NCBI RefSeq assembly: GCF_016901135.1
Contig: NZ_JAFEVL010000048.1
Location: 1 to 64,000 of the forward strand
DNA length: 64,000 nucleotides
Direction of reading: 5' to 3'
Origin: Martinezella lusitana
GTDB taxonomy: Bacteria > Pseudomonadota > Alphaproteobacteria > Rhizobiales > Rhizobiaceae
A program made the translations under genes and the position numbers. How positions within the stretch are numbered: position 1 is the stretch's first letter; each line of letters starts with the position of its first letter. A model generated the notes under the pieces. The model saw only the letters and a list, made by a program, of their open reading frames with translations. It had not been told where the DNA came from and ran no database searches. Of this stretch, positions 44,438 through 53,891 are shown in pieces.

Positions 44438-46198
44438 ATGAACCTTTTCACCGACTTCGAAGCAAGAATTAAGAACGCTCTCGAGCAAATTGATATCGTA
44501 AGAGAAAAGCGATCTGAACTCGACTTCGGACGTATCGGCGTTGAGCCGCCGCGAGATGCCAGCCATGGCGATGTCGCCACCAATGCGGCCATGGTGCTGT
44601 CCAAGGCGCTCGGTACGAATCCGCGCGCGCTCGCCGAGATTATCGTCGCCAAGCTGAAGGAAGACCCCGACGTCGCCGAGGTTTCGGTTGCGGGTCCGGG
44701 TTTCATCAATATCCGGCTTTCGGTCGGCTACTGGCAGCGCCTCCTGTCGACGATGATCTCAGAGGGAGGGCAGTTCGGTCGCTCGACGCTCGGCTTGGGC
44801 CAAAAGGTCAACGTCGAGTACGTTTCCGCCAACCCGACCGGACCGATGCATGTCGGCCATTGCCGTGGTGCTGTCGTCGGAGATGCGCTGGCGAACCTGC
44901 TCGGCTTTGTCGGCTACGAGGTCACCAAGGAATATTACATCAATGATGCCGGCTCGCAGATCGACGTGCTGGCACGGTCTGTCTTCATTCGGTATCGCGA
45001 AGCGCTCGGCGAACAGGTCGGCGAAATCCCGGCCGGCCTTTATCCCGGCGACTATCTGGTTCCGGTCGGAGAGGCGCTTGCCAAGGATTTCGGCACCAAG
45101 CTGCGCGGCATGCCGGAAGATCAATGGCTCCCCATCGTCAAGGATCGGGCCATCGATGCAATGATGGCGATGATCCGCCAGGATCTGGAAGCGTTGAACG
45201 TTCACCATGACGTCTTCTTCTCAGAGCGCACGCTGCACGCCAATGGCGCGGCCCTGATCCGCACGGCGATCAACGACCTGACCTTCAAGGGCTATGTCTA
45301 CAAGGGCGCATTGCCGCCGCCGAAGGGACAATTGCCGGAAGATTGGGAAGATCGCGAGCAGACGCTCTTCCGCTCGACGGAAGTGGGCGATGATATCGAT
45401 CGTCCGCTGATCAAGTCGGACGGCTCCTACACATATTTTGCAGCCGACGTCGCGTACTTCAAGAATAAGTACGACCGTGGCTTCAACGAGATGATCTATA
45501 TTCTCGGCGCCGACCATGGCGGCTATGTCAAACGGCTTGAAGCCGTGGCGCGCGGAGTATCGGAAGGAAAGGCGAAGCTGACGGCACTTCTGTGCCAGCT
45601 GGTCAAGCTGTACCGCGATGGCGAGCCCGTGAAGATGTCGAAGCGGTCGGGCGATTTCGTCACGCTGCGCGAAGTCGTCGACGAAGTCGGTCGCGATTCG
45701 GTGCGGTTCATGATGCTGTATCGGAAGAATTCCGAGCCCTTGGACTTCGACTTTGCAAAGGTCACCGAACAGTCCAAGGACAATCCGGTCTTCTACGTGC
45801 AGTATGCGCATGCCCGCTGCATGTCGATCTTCCGGCAGGCTAAGGAAGCCTTCCCCGAGCTTGATATTGCATCGCTTGACCTGGCCAAGGCGGTCGTCGG
45901 CGTGATCTCAGATCCGGCTGAACTACAGCTGGTCGCCAAGATTGCGGAATTCCCGCGAATCGTCGAAGCTGCGGCACAGTCGCAGGAGCCGCATCGCATC
46001 GCCTTTTACCTTTACGATCTAGCAAGTTCCTTCCATGGACACTGGAATAAAGGTAAAGATTTACCTGAATTACGATTTGTTAACGATAAGAACCGAGAAT
46101 TGAGCATTGCCAGACTTGGGCTGGTGTACGCTGTCGCGTCGGTTTTGAAGTCAGGTCTTGGTATAACCGGGACCGCAGCACCGGACGAAATGCGATAA
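44438..46198 (+). CDS. argS: Arginyl-tRNA synthetase
   Basis: 586 residues, class I. The N-terminal Add1 tRNA-recognition domain (LFTDFEARIKNAL, GDVATNAAMVLSK) precedes the HIGH motif HVGH at about 138-141; KMSKR follows at about 399. The C-terminal DALR helical bundle ends in a Leu/Ala-rich anticodon-binding part (VYAVASVLKSGLGI). ATG 44438 is chosen since the ArgRS N-terminus starts there; the 27-residue upstream extension overlaps the dgt end. First gene of the conserved argS-SPOR-nagZ-scpAB string. Confidence 0.93.
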   Translation: MNLFTDFEARIKNALEQIDIVREKRSELDFGRIGVEPPRDASHGDVATNAAMVLSKALGTNPRALAEIIVAKLKEDPDVAEVSVAGPGFINIRLSVGYWQRLLSTMISEGGQFGRSTLGLGQKVNVEYVSANPTGPMHVGHCRGAVVGDALANLLGFVGYEVTKEYYINDAGSQIDVLARSVFIRYREALGEQVGEIPAGLYPGDYLVPVGEALAKDFGTKLRGMPEDQWLPIVKDRAIDAMMAMIRQDLEALNVHHDVFFSERTLHANGAALIRTAINDLTFKGYVYKGALPPPKGQLPEDWEDREQTLFRSTEVGDDIDRPLIKSDGSYTYFAADVAYFKNKYDRGFNEMIYILGADHGGYVKRLEAVARGVSEGKAKLTALLCQLVKLYRDGEPVKMSKRSGDFVTLREVVDEVGRDSVRFMMLYRKNSEPLDFDFAKVTEQSKDNPVFYVQYAHARCMSIFRQAKEAFPELDIASLDLAKAVVGVISDPAELQLVAKIAEFPRIVEAAAQSQEPHRIAFYLYDLASSFHGHWNKGKDLPELRFVNDKNRELSIARLGLVYAVASVLKSGLGITGTAAPDEMR

Positions 46199-46259
46199 AC
46201 GTCACCATTTACCCACATTGCGCTGGCATTTAACTGTGGCGTTTTCGAGTGGAACGGTG

Positions 46260-49031
46260 ATGGCAGAAAAACAGTTGGCGTATCGCGCAAGCGGAAACGA
46301 CGAGTTCTTTGCGGATGATGATCCGCTCGCAGAACTCGCGCGTATCGTAGGTTTTGAGCCGCGCCCTGCTGCTCAGGCAGCTCCCGCGGCTCAGCGGCAG
46401 GAGCCCGCCTTCAATCTCGAGGACGAGCTTCTTCGCGAATTCGAGCGTTACGATACGCCTCGTATGAGTCCGGCAAATGACATTTCTGTTCCGCCGGAGC
46501 AGCCGGTGCTTTCCGATCAGGCTCCGGTTTCGCCTTCGGCCGAGCCGGTGCGAGCTGAACCCAAGTTTGAAGAGCCGCCGCAGCCTGTGGCCCCGGTCAA
46601 GCCGACAATGGGTGCGCGGGATCTGATCGACGAGCTGGAAATGTCGATCGCGCCGGCTTTGCAGGCAGTCATTGCCTCGCCTCCGCCACGGGTCGAGCCG
46701 CCGGCGGCGCCTCCGGTCGTCAAGCCGACGCCGCAATCCGCTGCCGCAACCGTGCGGTTGCCGCTTGCGAACTTCACGCTTGCATCTCCATCCGTGCCGC
46801 GCGAGCAGCCCGCCCCAGTGGCACCTCCGGTCGCTCCTGCGCTGCCGGAAACAAGCCAGGTCGACACTGCATTCGATTTCGAGCCGGCCAAAACTGCTGC
46901 TGCGTACCAAACGTACGAGCCGCAGCCCGTTGTCGCTGCCCAGCCGACCCCGACGGTCGACGTGCCTGCATTGCCCAAGGCACGGAATGTTGACGCGGCC
47001 GCTCTTTCGGCGGAGATCGATGCTCTATTGGCCGACGTGGATCGCTATCCCGTTCCGCCGAGAAGCAATGATCCGGTAGCGACGGCGGAGCCTAGCTTCG
47101 GTGATTTCGGTTCTTCGTTCACTGAACACCCCGCTGCGCCGGCGGTTGCCGCGACTGCGCCGCAGCCTGAGGCGCCGCAGCCGATCACCTTTGACACCGA
47201 GGATCCGTTTGCCGGTCAGGATTTCGAGTTCGATCTCGCGGATATCGAGATGGAACTTGCCGGTCTCGATTTTGCCGATGCCGATAAATCCGCGCCCGTA
47301 AGACAACCGGTCCCGGCTGCCCCTGCAATTGAGCCCATCGTCTCCCGCGCCACGCCAGTTGCGCCGGCGCCTGTCGCTCCCTTAGCCGCCGCGGTTGCGC
47401 CGCAGCCGGTTCAGGCTGCACCGGTACCCGTCGTGCCTGCCGCAAGCATGGCTGCTCCGGCGTTCGACGCCGACCAGATGCTGCCCTTCGATCCGACCGA
47501 GATTTCCGATACGGAAGAGCGCGTCGAAAACTTCGAGGGATCGCATGTTCCGCATCTGCCGGTGATCGAGCCGGAAGAGCCGGTCGTTGTTCCGCCGGAA
47601 TATGATTTCGACATCGATTCCGAGATGGCGAGCCTCCTGGGCACGCCGGCCAAGGAAGCAGCATCGGAGCCGTTCAAGCCCGCAGCTGGTGCGGCGTTCG
47701 GCGGTGCTGCCGCCGCTGCATCATGGTCGAAGAGCACGGCGGCCCAGCCCGCCGCTGCCAAGCAGCCGATCGAGGAATTCGATGAATTCGAGCGGGCGCT
47801 GGAGGAGGATTTCCGCCGCAGCTATCGCGAAGCCGCCAGTCCGGTCGAGAATGTTGCCCGGATGACACTGAACCCGGCGGCGGCCAACCGTCGTCCGGCG
47901 CGTCCGGTGCGCAACCTGGCGACGGCCGCGGCCGTCATCGCCGTTCTCGGCCTTGGCGCTTACGGCGTCTACGGCTGGGTCCGTCACGGATCGCCGATCT
48001 CCAGCTTCTCCGGCGAGCCTCGCGTGATTACCGCCGATGCCAATCCGGTGAAGGTGGCTCCGGAAAATCCAGGCGGCACCGTTGTCCCCAATCAGGACAA
48101 GGCCGTTTATGACCGCGTCGCCGGCGACGGCACCGCGGCGCCGAAGCAGAAGGAGCTGGTCTCCTCCAATGAGCAGCCCGTGGATGTGGTGCAGAAGACC
48201 CTGATCCCTGAATCCGTATCTCCGGATGACGATAGTGGCGATCAGGTGACGTCGACCCCCGTCGGTGAAACCCAAGATCCGCGCCTGCTGCCAAATCAGA
48301 ATGATGGCAACACGAATGTCGCGGCCAATGATGATGGTCAGGTGCCAGCGGTATCGCCGCGCAAGGTCCGCACGATGATCGTCAAGCCTGACGGCTCTCT
48401 GGTTGCGCGTGACGAGCCTGCGGTCGACACCACGACAACAGCTGCGGCAAAGCCGGCAGCAACCAACCAGGTTGCATCGACCGATCTTCGTCCGGCCACC
48501 ACCAACACGCCGCCGGTAGCCGCACAGCCGCAGCCCGTGCAGCCGCAGCCAGCAGCCGATGGCGACGCTGCCAGCGCCGAAAGCACGCCGATCCGTGTCG
48601 TCAAGACGACCCCGCTTCCGACAGCACGTCCGGAGCCGGCCAAGGCAACCGCTGCTGCTGCACCTGCGCCCGCCGCCGTTGCGCCTCGCCAGACGCAGCC
48701 CAAGCCTCAGCCTCAGCCGCAGCAGGTCGCTTCGGCAAGCCCGGCGCCAACTCGTCAGGCCGCTCCGGCTGCCGCGACCGCCGGCGCTGGTGGTTATGGT
48801 GTGCAGATTGCTTCTCTGCCGTCCGAGGCCGATGCGCAGAAGTCGCAGGCGAACCTGAAGGTGAAGTTTGCCAGCGTCATCGGCAACCATCCGCTGGAAA
48901 TCCGCAGGGCCGATATCGCCGGCAAGGGCACCTACTATCGCGTCCGCGTCGTCGCCGGTTCCAAGGACGAGGCTGCGGCCATCTGCGAGCGCTACCGCAT
49001 CGCCGGCGGCACCTGCCTGATTTCCAAATAA
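46260..49031 (+). CDS. Large SPOR-domain cell-envelope protein
   Basis: 923 residues from ATG 46260. The first 570 residues are cytoplasmic, acidic and Pro/Ala-rich with short ordered islands (ELARIVGFEP, LEDELLREFERY, EFDEFERALEEDFRRSY). One membrane helix follows (LATAAAVIAVLGLGAYGVYGW, about 560-580). The periplasmic part is Pro/Gln/Thr-rich and ends in a SPOR domain (YGVQIASLPSEADAQ to TYYRVRVVAGSKDEA), which binds denuded glycan strands at the division site. Position between argS and nagZ is conserved in rhizobia, to my knowledge. It likely links a cytoplasmic factor to septal peptidoglycan. Confidence 0.85.
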   Translation: MAEKQLAYRASGNDEFFADDDPLAELARIVGFEPRPAAQAAPAAQRQEPAFNLEDELLREFERYDTPRMSPANDISVPPEQPVLSDQAPVSPSAEPVRAEPKFEEPPQPVAPVKPTMGARDLIDELEMSIAPALQAVIASPPPRVEPPAAPPVVKPTPQSAAATVRLPLANFTLASPSVPREQPAPVAPPVAPALPETSQVDTAFDFEPAKTAAAYQTYEPQPVVAAQPTPTVDVPALPKARNVDAAALSAEIDALLADVDRYPVPPRSNDPVATAEPSFGDFGSSFTEHPAAPAVAATAPQPEAPQPITFDTEDPFAGQDFEFDLADIEMELAGLDFADADKSAPVRQPVPAAPAIEPIVSRATPVAPAPVAPLAAAVAPQPVQAAPVPVVPAASMAAPAFDADQMLPFDPTEISDTEERVENFEGSHVPHLPVIEPEEPVVVPPEYDFDIDSEMASLLGTPAKEAASEPFKPAAGAAFGGAAAAASWSKSTAAQPAAAKQPIEEFDEFERALEEDFRRSYREAASPVENVARMTLNPAAANRRPARPVRNLATAAAVIAVLGLGAYGVYGWVRHGSPISSFSGEPRVITADANPVKVAPENPGGTVVPNQDKAVYDRVAGDGTAAPKQKELVSSNEQPVDVVQKTLIPESVSPDDDSGDQVTSTPVGETQDPRLLPNQNDGNTNVAANDDGQVPAVSPRKVRTMIVKPDGSLVARDEPAVDTTTTAAAKPAATNQVASTDLRPATTNTPPVAAQPQPVQPQPAADGDAASAESTPIRVVKTTPLPTARPEPAKATAAAAPAPAAVAPRQTQPKPQPQPQQVASASPAPTRQAAPAAATAGAGGYGVQIASLPSEADAQKSQANLKVKFASVIGNHPLEIRRADIAGKGTYYRVRVVAGSKDEAAAICERYRIAGGTCLISK

Positions 49032-49058
49032 GGGATCTGGCTTCAGTCTCTCGGCAAG

Positions 49059-49088
49059 ACGGCGGGTTCATCCCGCCGTTTTCGTTTG
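49059..49088 (+). terminator. Terminator after the SPOR gene
   Basis: ACGGCGGG and CCCGCCGT form an 8-bp stem with a 5-base loop, followed by TTTCGTTT. nagZ, 70 bases later, may thus have its own promoter or depend on read-through. Confidence 0.75.
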
Positions 49089-49160
49089 CGCCGGCTGGTT
49101 TTTGTGAATGCCGGCTTGACGCCGCTCGCGTTTCGCGGCGTCAGTCTCTATGATTCGAGC

Positions 49161-50174
49161 ATGACCGAATCGAAATCCATGATCCTTGGCTGCAGCGGCC
49201 ATGCCATCACGCCCGAAGAGCGCTCCTTCTATCAGGGGGAACAGCCATGGGGCTTCATCCTTTTTGGACGCAATATCTCCGAGCCGGCCCAGATCGCCGA
49301 TCTGGTTGCGTCCCTGCGTGACAGTGTCGGGCGTGACGCACCTGTTTTCATCGACCAGGAAGGGGGCAGGGTGCAGCGCATCCGCCCGCCGATCCTGCAG
49401 CATTATCCTTCCGGCCAGGCCTTGGGCGATATCTATCGGCAGGATCGCGAGCGCGGCCTGCGAGCCGCGTGGCTGATGTCCAGGCTGCATGCCTTCGATC
49501 TTTTGAAGTTCGGCATCAACGTCGATTGTCTGCCCGTGCTGGATGTCCCGGTCGAGGGTTCCAGCAATGTCATCGGCAATCGCGCCTATGGCGGCGATCC
49601 GGTAACGGTGACGGAGATGGGGCGTGCGGCGGCCGAAGGCCTGAAGGCCGGCGGCGTCCTGCCTGTGATGAAGCATATGCCCGGCCATGGCCGCGGTTTT
49701 GCCGATTCGCATCACGAATTGCCTGTCGTCTCCGTCCCGCGCGCAGAGCTCGAGGCGCATGATTTCCTTCCATTCGTCGCACTCAAGGACGAGTTGATGG
49801 CGATGACGTGCCATGTCGTCTTCACCGATATCGATCCGACCAATCCCGCGACGACGTCGCGCAAGGTGATCGAGGAGATCATCCGCGGCCATATCGGCTT
49901 TGAGGGCCTGTTATTGTCGGACGATACCTCGATGAATGCGCTGAAGGGCACGATCGGCGAACGGGCTGCGAATATTATTGCGGGCGGATGCGATATCGTG
50001 CTGCATTGCAATGGCGTCATGGACGAGATGCAGCAGGTGGTGCGCAACGTTCCGCCATTGACCGGCGCGGCGCTGGCGCGGACCAAGGCGGTGGAAGCAG
50101 CTTTCGGTTATGATGACGGCGCCGACGAGGCGTCGATTCGCGCCGAATTCGACGCTATGTTCGCAGTGGCCTAG
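49161..50174 (+). CDS. nagZ: Beta-N-acetylhexosaminidase
   Basis: 337 residues, glycoside hydrolase family 3. The GH3 NagZ signature KHMPGHGRGFADSHHELP (about 176-193) holds the catalytic His and the Asp that binds GlcNAc; the nucleophile Asp is in LLLSDDTSM (about 250). NagZ removes GlcNAc from GlcNAc-anhydroMurNAc peptides in the cytoplasm during cell-wall recycling. ATG 49161 is the likely start; the 25-residue upstream extension has no family similarity. Confidence 0.9.
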   Translation: MTESKSMILGCSGHAITPEERSFYQGEQPWGFILFGRNISEPAQIADLVASLRDSVGRDAPVFIDQEGGRVQRIRPPILQHYPSGQALGDIYRQDRERGLRAAWLMSRLHAFDLLKFGINVDCLPVLDVPVEGSSNVIGNRAYGGDPVTVTEMGRAAAEGLKAGGVLPVMKHMPGHGRGFADSHHELPVVSVPRAELEAHDFLPFVALKDELMAMTCHVVFTDIDPTNPATTSRKVIEEIIRGHIGFEGLLLSDDTSMNALKGTIGERAANIIAGGCDIVLHCNGVMDEMQQVVRNVPPLTGAALARTKAVEAAFGYDDGADEASIRAEFDAMFAVA

Positions 50175-50197
50175 ACCGAACTCCGAGGATCTGACGG

Positions 50198-51043
50198 GTG
50201 AACAAGGTGAGCGGCACGGAGAAGTTTCAGCAGGCGGCAATGCCGATGGACAAGCTGTGGCAGGAGAGCGACGCGCAACGCGGCTCGCATGATCCGGCCC
50301 TCGTCGTCGATATCGCCGGCTTTGAAGGACCGCTGGATCTGCTGCTGCATCTGGCCCGCACCCAGAAGGTCGATCTGTCGCGCATCTCCGTGCTGGCGCT
50401 TGCCGAGCAATATCTTCTGTTCATCGATAGCGCTCGGCGCATTCGCATAGAACTTGCGGCCGACTATCTCGTCATGGCCGCGTGGCTTGCCTACCTCAAG
50501 TCCAAGTTGCTCATTCCGCAACAGAGCAAGGAAGACGGGCCGACGGGCGAGGAGATGGCGGCGACCCTCGCCTTCCGCCTGAAGCGCCTTGAAGCGATGC
50601 GCGACGCGGCGACGGATCTCGTCAATCGCAATCGTCTTGGTCGTGATATTTTCGCCCGCGGAGCGCCGGAGCACATCCCGGATCGGCGCCAATCGGCCTT
50701 CGATGCCAGCCTCTACGATCTTCTGAGTGCCTATGCCGGCCTGCGCCAGCGACAGGCTGTTACTCAGGTGACGATCGAGAAGCGTCGCGTCTGGTCGCTG
50801 GCCGATGCCCGTGTGATCCTGGACCGGATGATCGGTGAAATCACCGATTGGACCGCCTTGGAACATTACCTGGTGGGTTATATGACAAGCGCCAGCGAGC
50901 GTGCGACGGCCATCGCCAGCGCCTTTGCGGCTTCGCTCGAGCTGGTGCGCGAAGGGCAGCTGGAAATCCGGCAGGAGGGCGCATTTCAGCCGCTCTACAT
51001 GCGGCGCGGGCCGAAGCACACGTCGCTTGAAGCCGCGGAATAG
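50198..51043 (+). CDS. scpA: Segregation and condensation protein A
   Basis: 281 residues of the kleisin ScpA. Typical blocks: FEGPLDLLLHLARTQKVDLSRI (written in part), LAEQYLLFI and AADYLVMAAWLAYLKSKLLLP-like residues at about 90-105. With ScpB it bridges SMC heads to condense and segregate the chromosome. The start at GTG 50198 follows GAGG; ATG 50240 or 50246 are alternatives that would shorten the N-terminus to the family norm. It lies 23 bases after nagZ and 14 before scpB. Confidence 0.9.
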   Translation: MNKVSGTEKFQQAAMPMDKLWQESDAQRGSHDPALVVDIAGFEGPLDLLLHLARTQKVDLSRISVLALAEQYLLFIDSARRIRIELAADYLVMAAWLAYLKSKLLIPQQSKEDGPTGEEMAATLAFRLKRLEAMRDAATDLVNRNRLGRDIFARGAPEHIPDRRQSAFDASLYDLLSAYAGLRQRQAVTQVTIEKRRVWSLADARVILDRMIGEITDWTALEHYLVGYMTSASERATAIASAFAASLELVREGQLEIRQEGAFQPLYMRRGPKHTSLEAAE

Positions 51044-51057
51044 GGCAGGGAGCGAGC

Positions 51058-51780
51058 GTGACCGATCCTGACGAAGACCAGCCGCGGATGGAGTACGAGA
51101 CGGCGGCGCCCGAGGTCGACGAACGCCGTCTGGGCGATGCCGAGCGCATTGCCGAGGCACTCGTTTTCGCTTCCGCCCAGCCGGTCTCCGAGGCGTTCAT
51201 TGCCGAGCGTGTCGCGCCAGGCGTCGATATTCCCGCCGTCATGCGGAAGCTCAAGTCCGATTATGCCATGCGTGGCGTCAATCTCATTCAGGTGGACGGA
51301 GCCTGGGCCTTCCGGACTGCAGCCGATCTCTCCTTCATGATCCGGCGCGATGAGAACGAGGTGCGGAAATTGTCTCGCGCTGCACTCGAAGTACTGGCCA
51401 TCATCGCCTATCACCAGCCGGTGACGCGAGCCGAGATCGAGGATATCAGGGGCGTGCAGACCTCCAAGGGCACGCTCGATGTCTTGATGGAAGCCGGTTG
51501 GGTCCGTTTCCGCGGCCGTCGCCGTACGCCGGGCCGACCGGTGACGCTGGGCACGACGCGCGACTTCCTCGATCATTTCGGTCTGGAAGAGCTGCGCGAT
51601 TTGCCTGGTCTCGAAGAGTTGAAGGGAGCGGGCTTGTTGTCCGGCCGCATCCCCGCCAATTTCAATATCCCGTCGCCACTGATGAGCGACGAGCTCACCG
51701 AAGACGAGGATCCCATCACGCAGATGGATCTGGAGGAGCTCGGTCTTCTGCCGCCCAGCGGCGCAAACTCCGGCGATTGA
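51058..51780 (+). CDS. scpB: Segregation and condensation protein B
   Basis: 240 residues with tandem winged-helix domains: RIAEALVFASAQPVSEAFIAERV (in part, about 28-50) and ALEVLAIIAYHQPVTRAEIEDIRG (in part, about 105-128), then VLMEAGWVRFRGRRRTPGRPVTLGTTRDFLDHFGL in pieces. It dimerises and binds the ScpA middle region. The start GTG 51058 follows AGGGAG. The acidic C-terminal tail (LTEDEDPITQMDLEEL) is common in rhizobial ScpB. Confidence 0.9.
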   Translation: MTDPDEDQPRMEYETAAPEVDERRLGDAERIAEALVFASAQPVSEAFIAERVAPGVDIPAVMRKLKSDYAMRGVNLIQVDGAWAFRTAADLSFMIRRDENEVRKLSRAALEVLAIIAYHQPVTRAEIEDIRGVQTSKGTLDVLMEAGWVRFRGRRRTPGRPVTLGTTRDFLDHFGLEELRDLPGLEELKGAGLLSGRIPANFNIPSPLMSDELTEDEDPITQMDLEELGLLPPSGANSGD

Positions 51781-52025
51781 GCCAGAAGCAATGGCATTTC
51801 AACGGGCGAACGCGGCAGCGCCGGCATTTTTTTAAAACTGATGGCGCGTCTCTCTTTTGCCATTAGCCGGTGCGAATATGAAAATCATTCTCTCGGGTTG
51901 GAGACGTTCGGTCGCCGCATCGGCGTCCGGCATATTGATATGCGTGGATGCAGTACATTTTGGTGTTTGAAAAACATCCACAAACGTCTTACATCGGGAA
52001 GACACGAAAATTGGGAGTTATCGCA

Positions 52026-52244
52026 ATGGGTTCTCTAAGCATATGGCACTGGCTCATCGTCCTGGCCATCGCGCTGTTGTTGTTCGGCCGTGGAAAGATC
52101 CCGGAGCTGATGGGTGACGTCGCCAAGGGCATCAAGAGCTTCAAAAAAGGCATGAACGACGACGAGGATACTTCGGCGCAGCCGACCCCGGCGGCGACGA
52201 CGACGTCCCGCACGGTCGAGCACAAGGCTGACGAAACGAAGTAA
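52026..52244 (+). CDS. tatA: Twin-arginine translocase subunit TatA
   Basis: 72 residues from ATG 52026. The N-terminal membrane helix SIWHWLIVLAIALLLFGRGKIPELM includes the TatA hinge FGRGKIPEL and is followed by the amphipathic helix (GDVAKGIKSFKKGM) and an acidic-then-polar tail. TatA assembles the pore for folded proteins. It heads the tatABC unit; cpdB in this window carries a likely Tat substrate signal. Confidence 0.93.
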   Translation: MGSLSIWHWLIVLAIALLLFGRGKIPELMGDVAKGIKSFKKGMNDDEDTSAQPTPAATTTSRTVEHKADETK

Positions 52245-52298
52245 TCAAGTCGGGCAGGCGCAGGCTGAAAGGCTTGCCGTTGGCCCAGGAGCCTTTGC

Positions 52299-52967
52299 AT
52301 GTTCGATATAGGCTGGTCCGAGCTGGTGATTATTGCCATCGTGGCACTTGTGGTCATTGGCCCGAAGGAGCTGCCGGCAACATTGCGGACAATCGGCAAG
52401 ATGACGGCGCGCGCCCGAAAAGTGGCGGGAGACTTCCGTGCACAGTTCGATGAGGCGATGCGCGAAGCAGAGCTGGACGACGTGCGCCAGACGATCTCGG
52501 ATGCCCAGAAGCTCAATCCCGTCAATTCGTTGCGGGAAGCCATGAACCCGTTGCGGCAGATGGGCAACGACATAAAGGCCGATCTGCAGCGTTCGACGAC
52601 GACGGACAAACCCGCGACCGCGACGTCTGTTACGGACGAACCGGTGCCCGGTGTCGCGGCTGGATTGCCGGAAGCGCTTTCGACGATCCCAGCGTCGAAC
52701 GATCCGGCGCCTGTGGTTGCTCCCCCTCCGCAATCGGTTGCCGCTGCAAGCGAAACAACCGCCAAGCCGGCCGCCGTGCGCAAACCACGCGCGAAGGCGG
52801 ATGATGTCGCTGCCGCGGCCGTGCAGACCTCTGTCGTTGCGGAAAAGCCGAAACGTGCGCCACGCAAGGTCGCAGCAACCGCTGCTGTGGAGAAAACGCC
52901 CGCCACCCCTCCCAGGAAGCGTGCTACAGCCAGCAAGACAACGCCGAAGAAGAAGGACCAGGCATGA
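52299..52967 (+). CDS. tatB: Twin-arginine translocase subunit TatB
   Basis: 222 residues. The N-terminus MFDIGWSELVIIAIVALVVIGPKELPATL is diagnostic for TatB (Glu in the helix, GPKELP hinge). An amphipathic helix follows and then a long Pro/Ala/Lys-rich tail ending TPKKKDQA, longer than in E. coli. TatB passes substrates from TatC to TatA. Its end overlaps the tatC start by four bases (ATGA). Confidence 0.93.
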   Translation: MFDIGWSELVIIAIVALVVIGPKELPATLRTIGKMTARARKVAGDFRAQFDEAMREAELDDVRQTISDAQKLNPVNSLREAMNPLRQMGNDIKADLQRSTTTDKPATATSVTDEPVPGVAAGLPEALSTIPASNDPAPVVAPPPQSVAAASETTAKPAAVRKPRAKADDVAAAAVQTSVVAEKPKRAPRKVAATAAVEKTPATPPRKRATASKTTPKKKDQA

Positions 52968-53791
52968 CGGGTGATATCGACGATAAGCCGCAGCCGCTTA
53001 TCGAACACCTCATGGAACTGCGTTCGCGGCTGATCTGGTCGCTTGTTGCGTTTTTCATCGCGTTTATCGGCTGTTTCGCCGTAGCGAAACATCTGTTCAA
53101 CTATCTGGTCTATCCCTACAAATGGGCTGTCGTTTGGGCCGGTCTCGATCTTAGCAAAGCCGAGCTGATCTATACGGCGCCGCAGGAATTCTTCTTCACC
53201 CAGGTGAAGGTCGCCATGTTCGGCGCGCTGGTCATCGCTTTCCCGATCATCGCCGCCCAGATCTATAAATTCGTCGCCCCCGGCCTGTACAAGAACGAGC
53301 GTGGCGCCTTCCTGCCGTTCCTGATCGCATCACCGATCCTGTTTCTTTTGGGCGCGGCGCTGGTTTATTTCTTCTTCGCTCCCATGGTCATGTGGTTCTT
53401 CCTGAAGATGCAGCAGGTGCCGGCCGACGGTCAGGTGGGCATCGCACTGCTGCCGAAGGTCTCGGAATATCTGAGCCTGATCATGACGCTGGTCTTTTCC
53501 TTCGGCCTCGTTTTCCAGCTGCCTGTCATCACTACGCTGCTGGCCCGCGTCGGCCTGTTGACGTCGGAGTGGTTGGCGCAAAAGCGCAAGTTTGCGATCG
53601 TCTTTGCCTTCATCGTAGCTGCCGTGCTGACGCCGCCGGATCCGATGTCCCAGATCGGCCTTGCAGTGCCGACGATCCTTCTCTACGAGATTTCCATCTA
53701 CGCGGCGCGACTCGTGGAACGCCAGCGTGCTCGGCAGAAGCTTGAGGAGAATGACGAGGCGTCCGATGTCATCAAGACGGATGATGTCTAG
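52964..53791 (+). CDS. tatC: Twin-arginine translocase subunit TatC
   Basis: 275 residues, six membrane helices. Family blocks are PLIEHLMELRSRLIWSL near the N-terminus (the signal-recognition Glu), APQEFFFTQVKVA (about 72-84), and TPPDPMSQIGLAVPTILLYE in parts near the end. TatC reads the twin-arginine signal. ATGA overlap with tatB implies coupled translation. Confidence 0.95.
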   Translation: MTGDIDDKPQPLIEHLMELRSRLIWSLVAFFIAFIGCFAVAKHLFNYLVYPYKWAVVWAGLDLSKAELIYTAPQEFFFTQVKVAMFGALVIAFPIIAAQIYKFVAPGLYKNERGAFLPFLIASPILFLLGAALVYFFFAPMVMWFFLKMQQVPADGQVGIALLPKVSEYLSLIMTLVFSFGLVFQLPVITTLLARVGLLTSEWLAQKRKFAIVFAFIVAAVLTPPDPMSQIGLAVPTILLYEISIYAARLVERQRARQKLEENDEASDVIKTDDV

Positions 53792-53836
53792 GCGAAGAGC
53801 CGGTATCGTTCTTCCATAAGGATTTGCCGGATCGAT

Positions 53837-53860
53837 CTCCGACCGATATCTCGGTCGGAG
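53837..53860 (+). repeat. Perfect hairpin between tatC and serS
   Basis: CTCCGACCGA and TCGGTCGGAG form a 10-bp stem with a TATC loop, 45 bases after tatC and 31 before serS, without a T tract. Possible processing or stabilising element, or a regulatory protein site. Confidence 0.6.
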
Positions 53861-53891
53861 CTGTGATGATGTGTAACGACCTGGAACGACG

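Noticed and set aside
48600..48780. CRISPR-like or tandem repeat in the SPOR gene
   Set aside because: It is a Pro/Gln/Ala codon bias in a disordered linker, without regular spacers.
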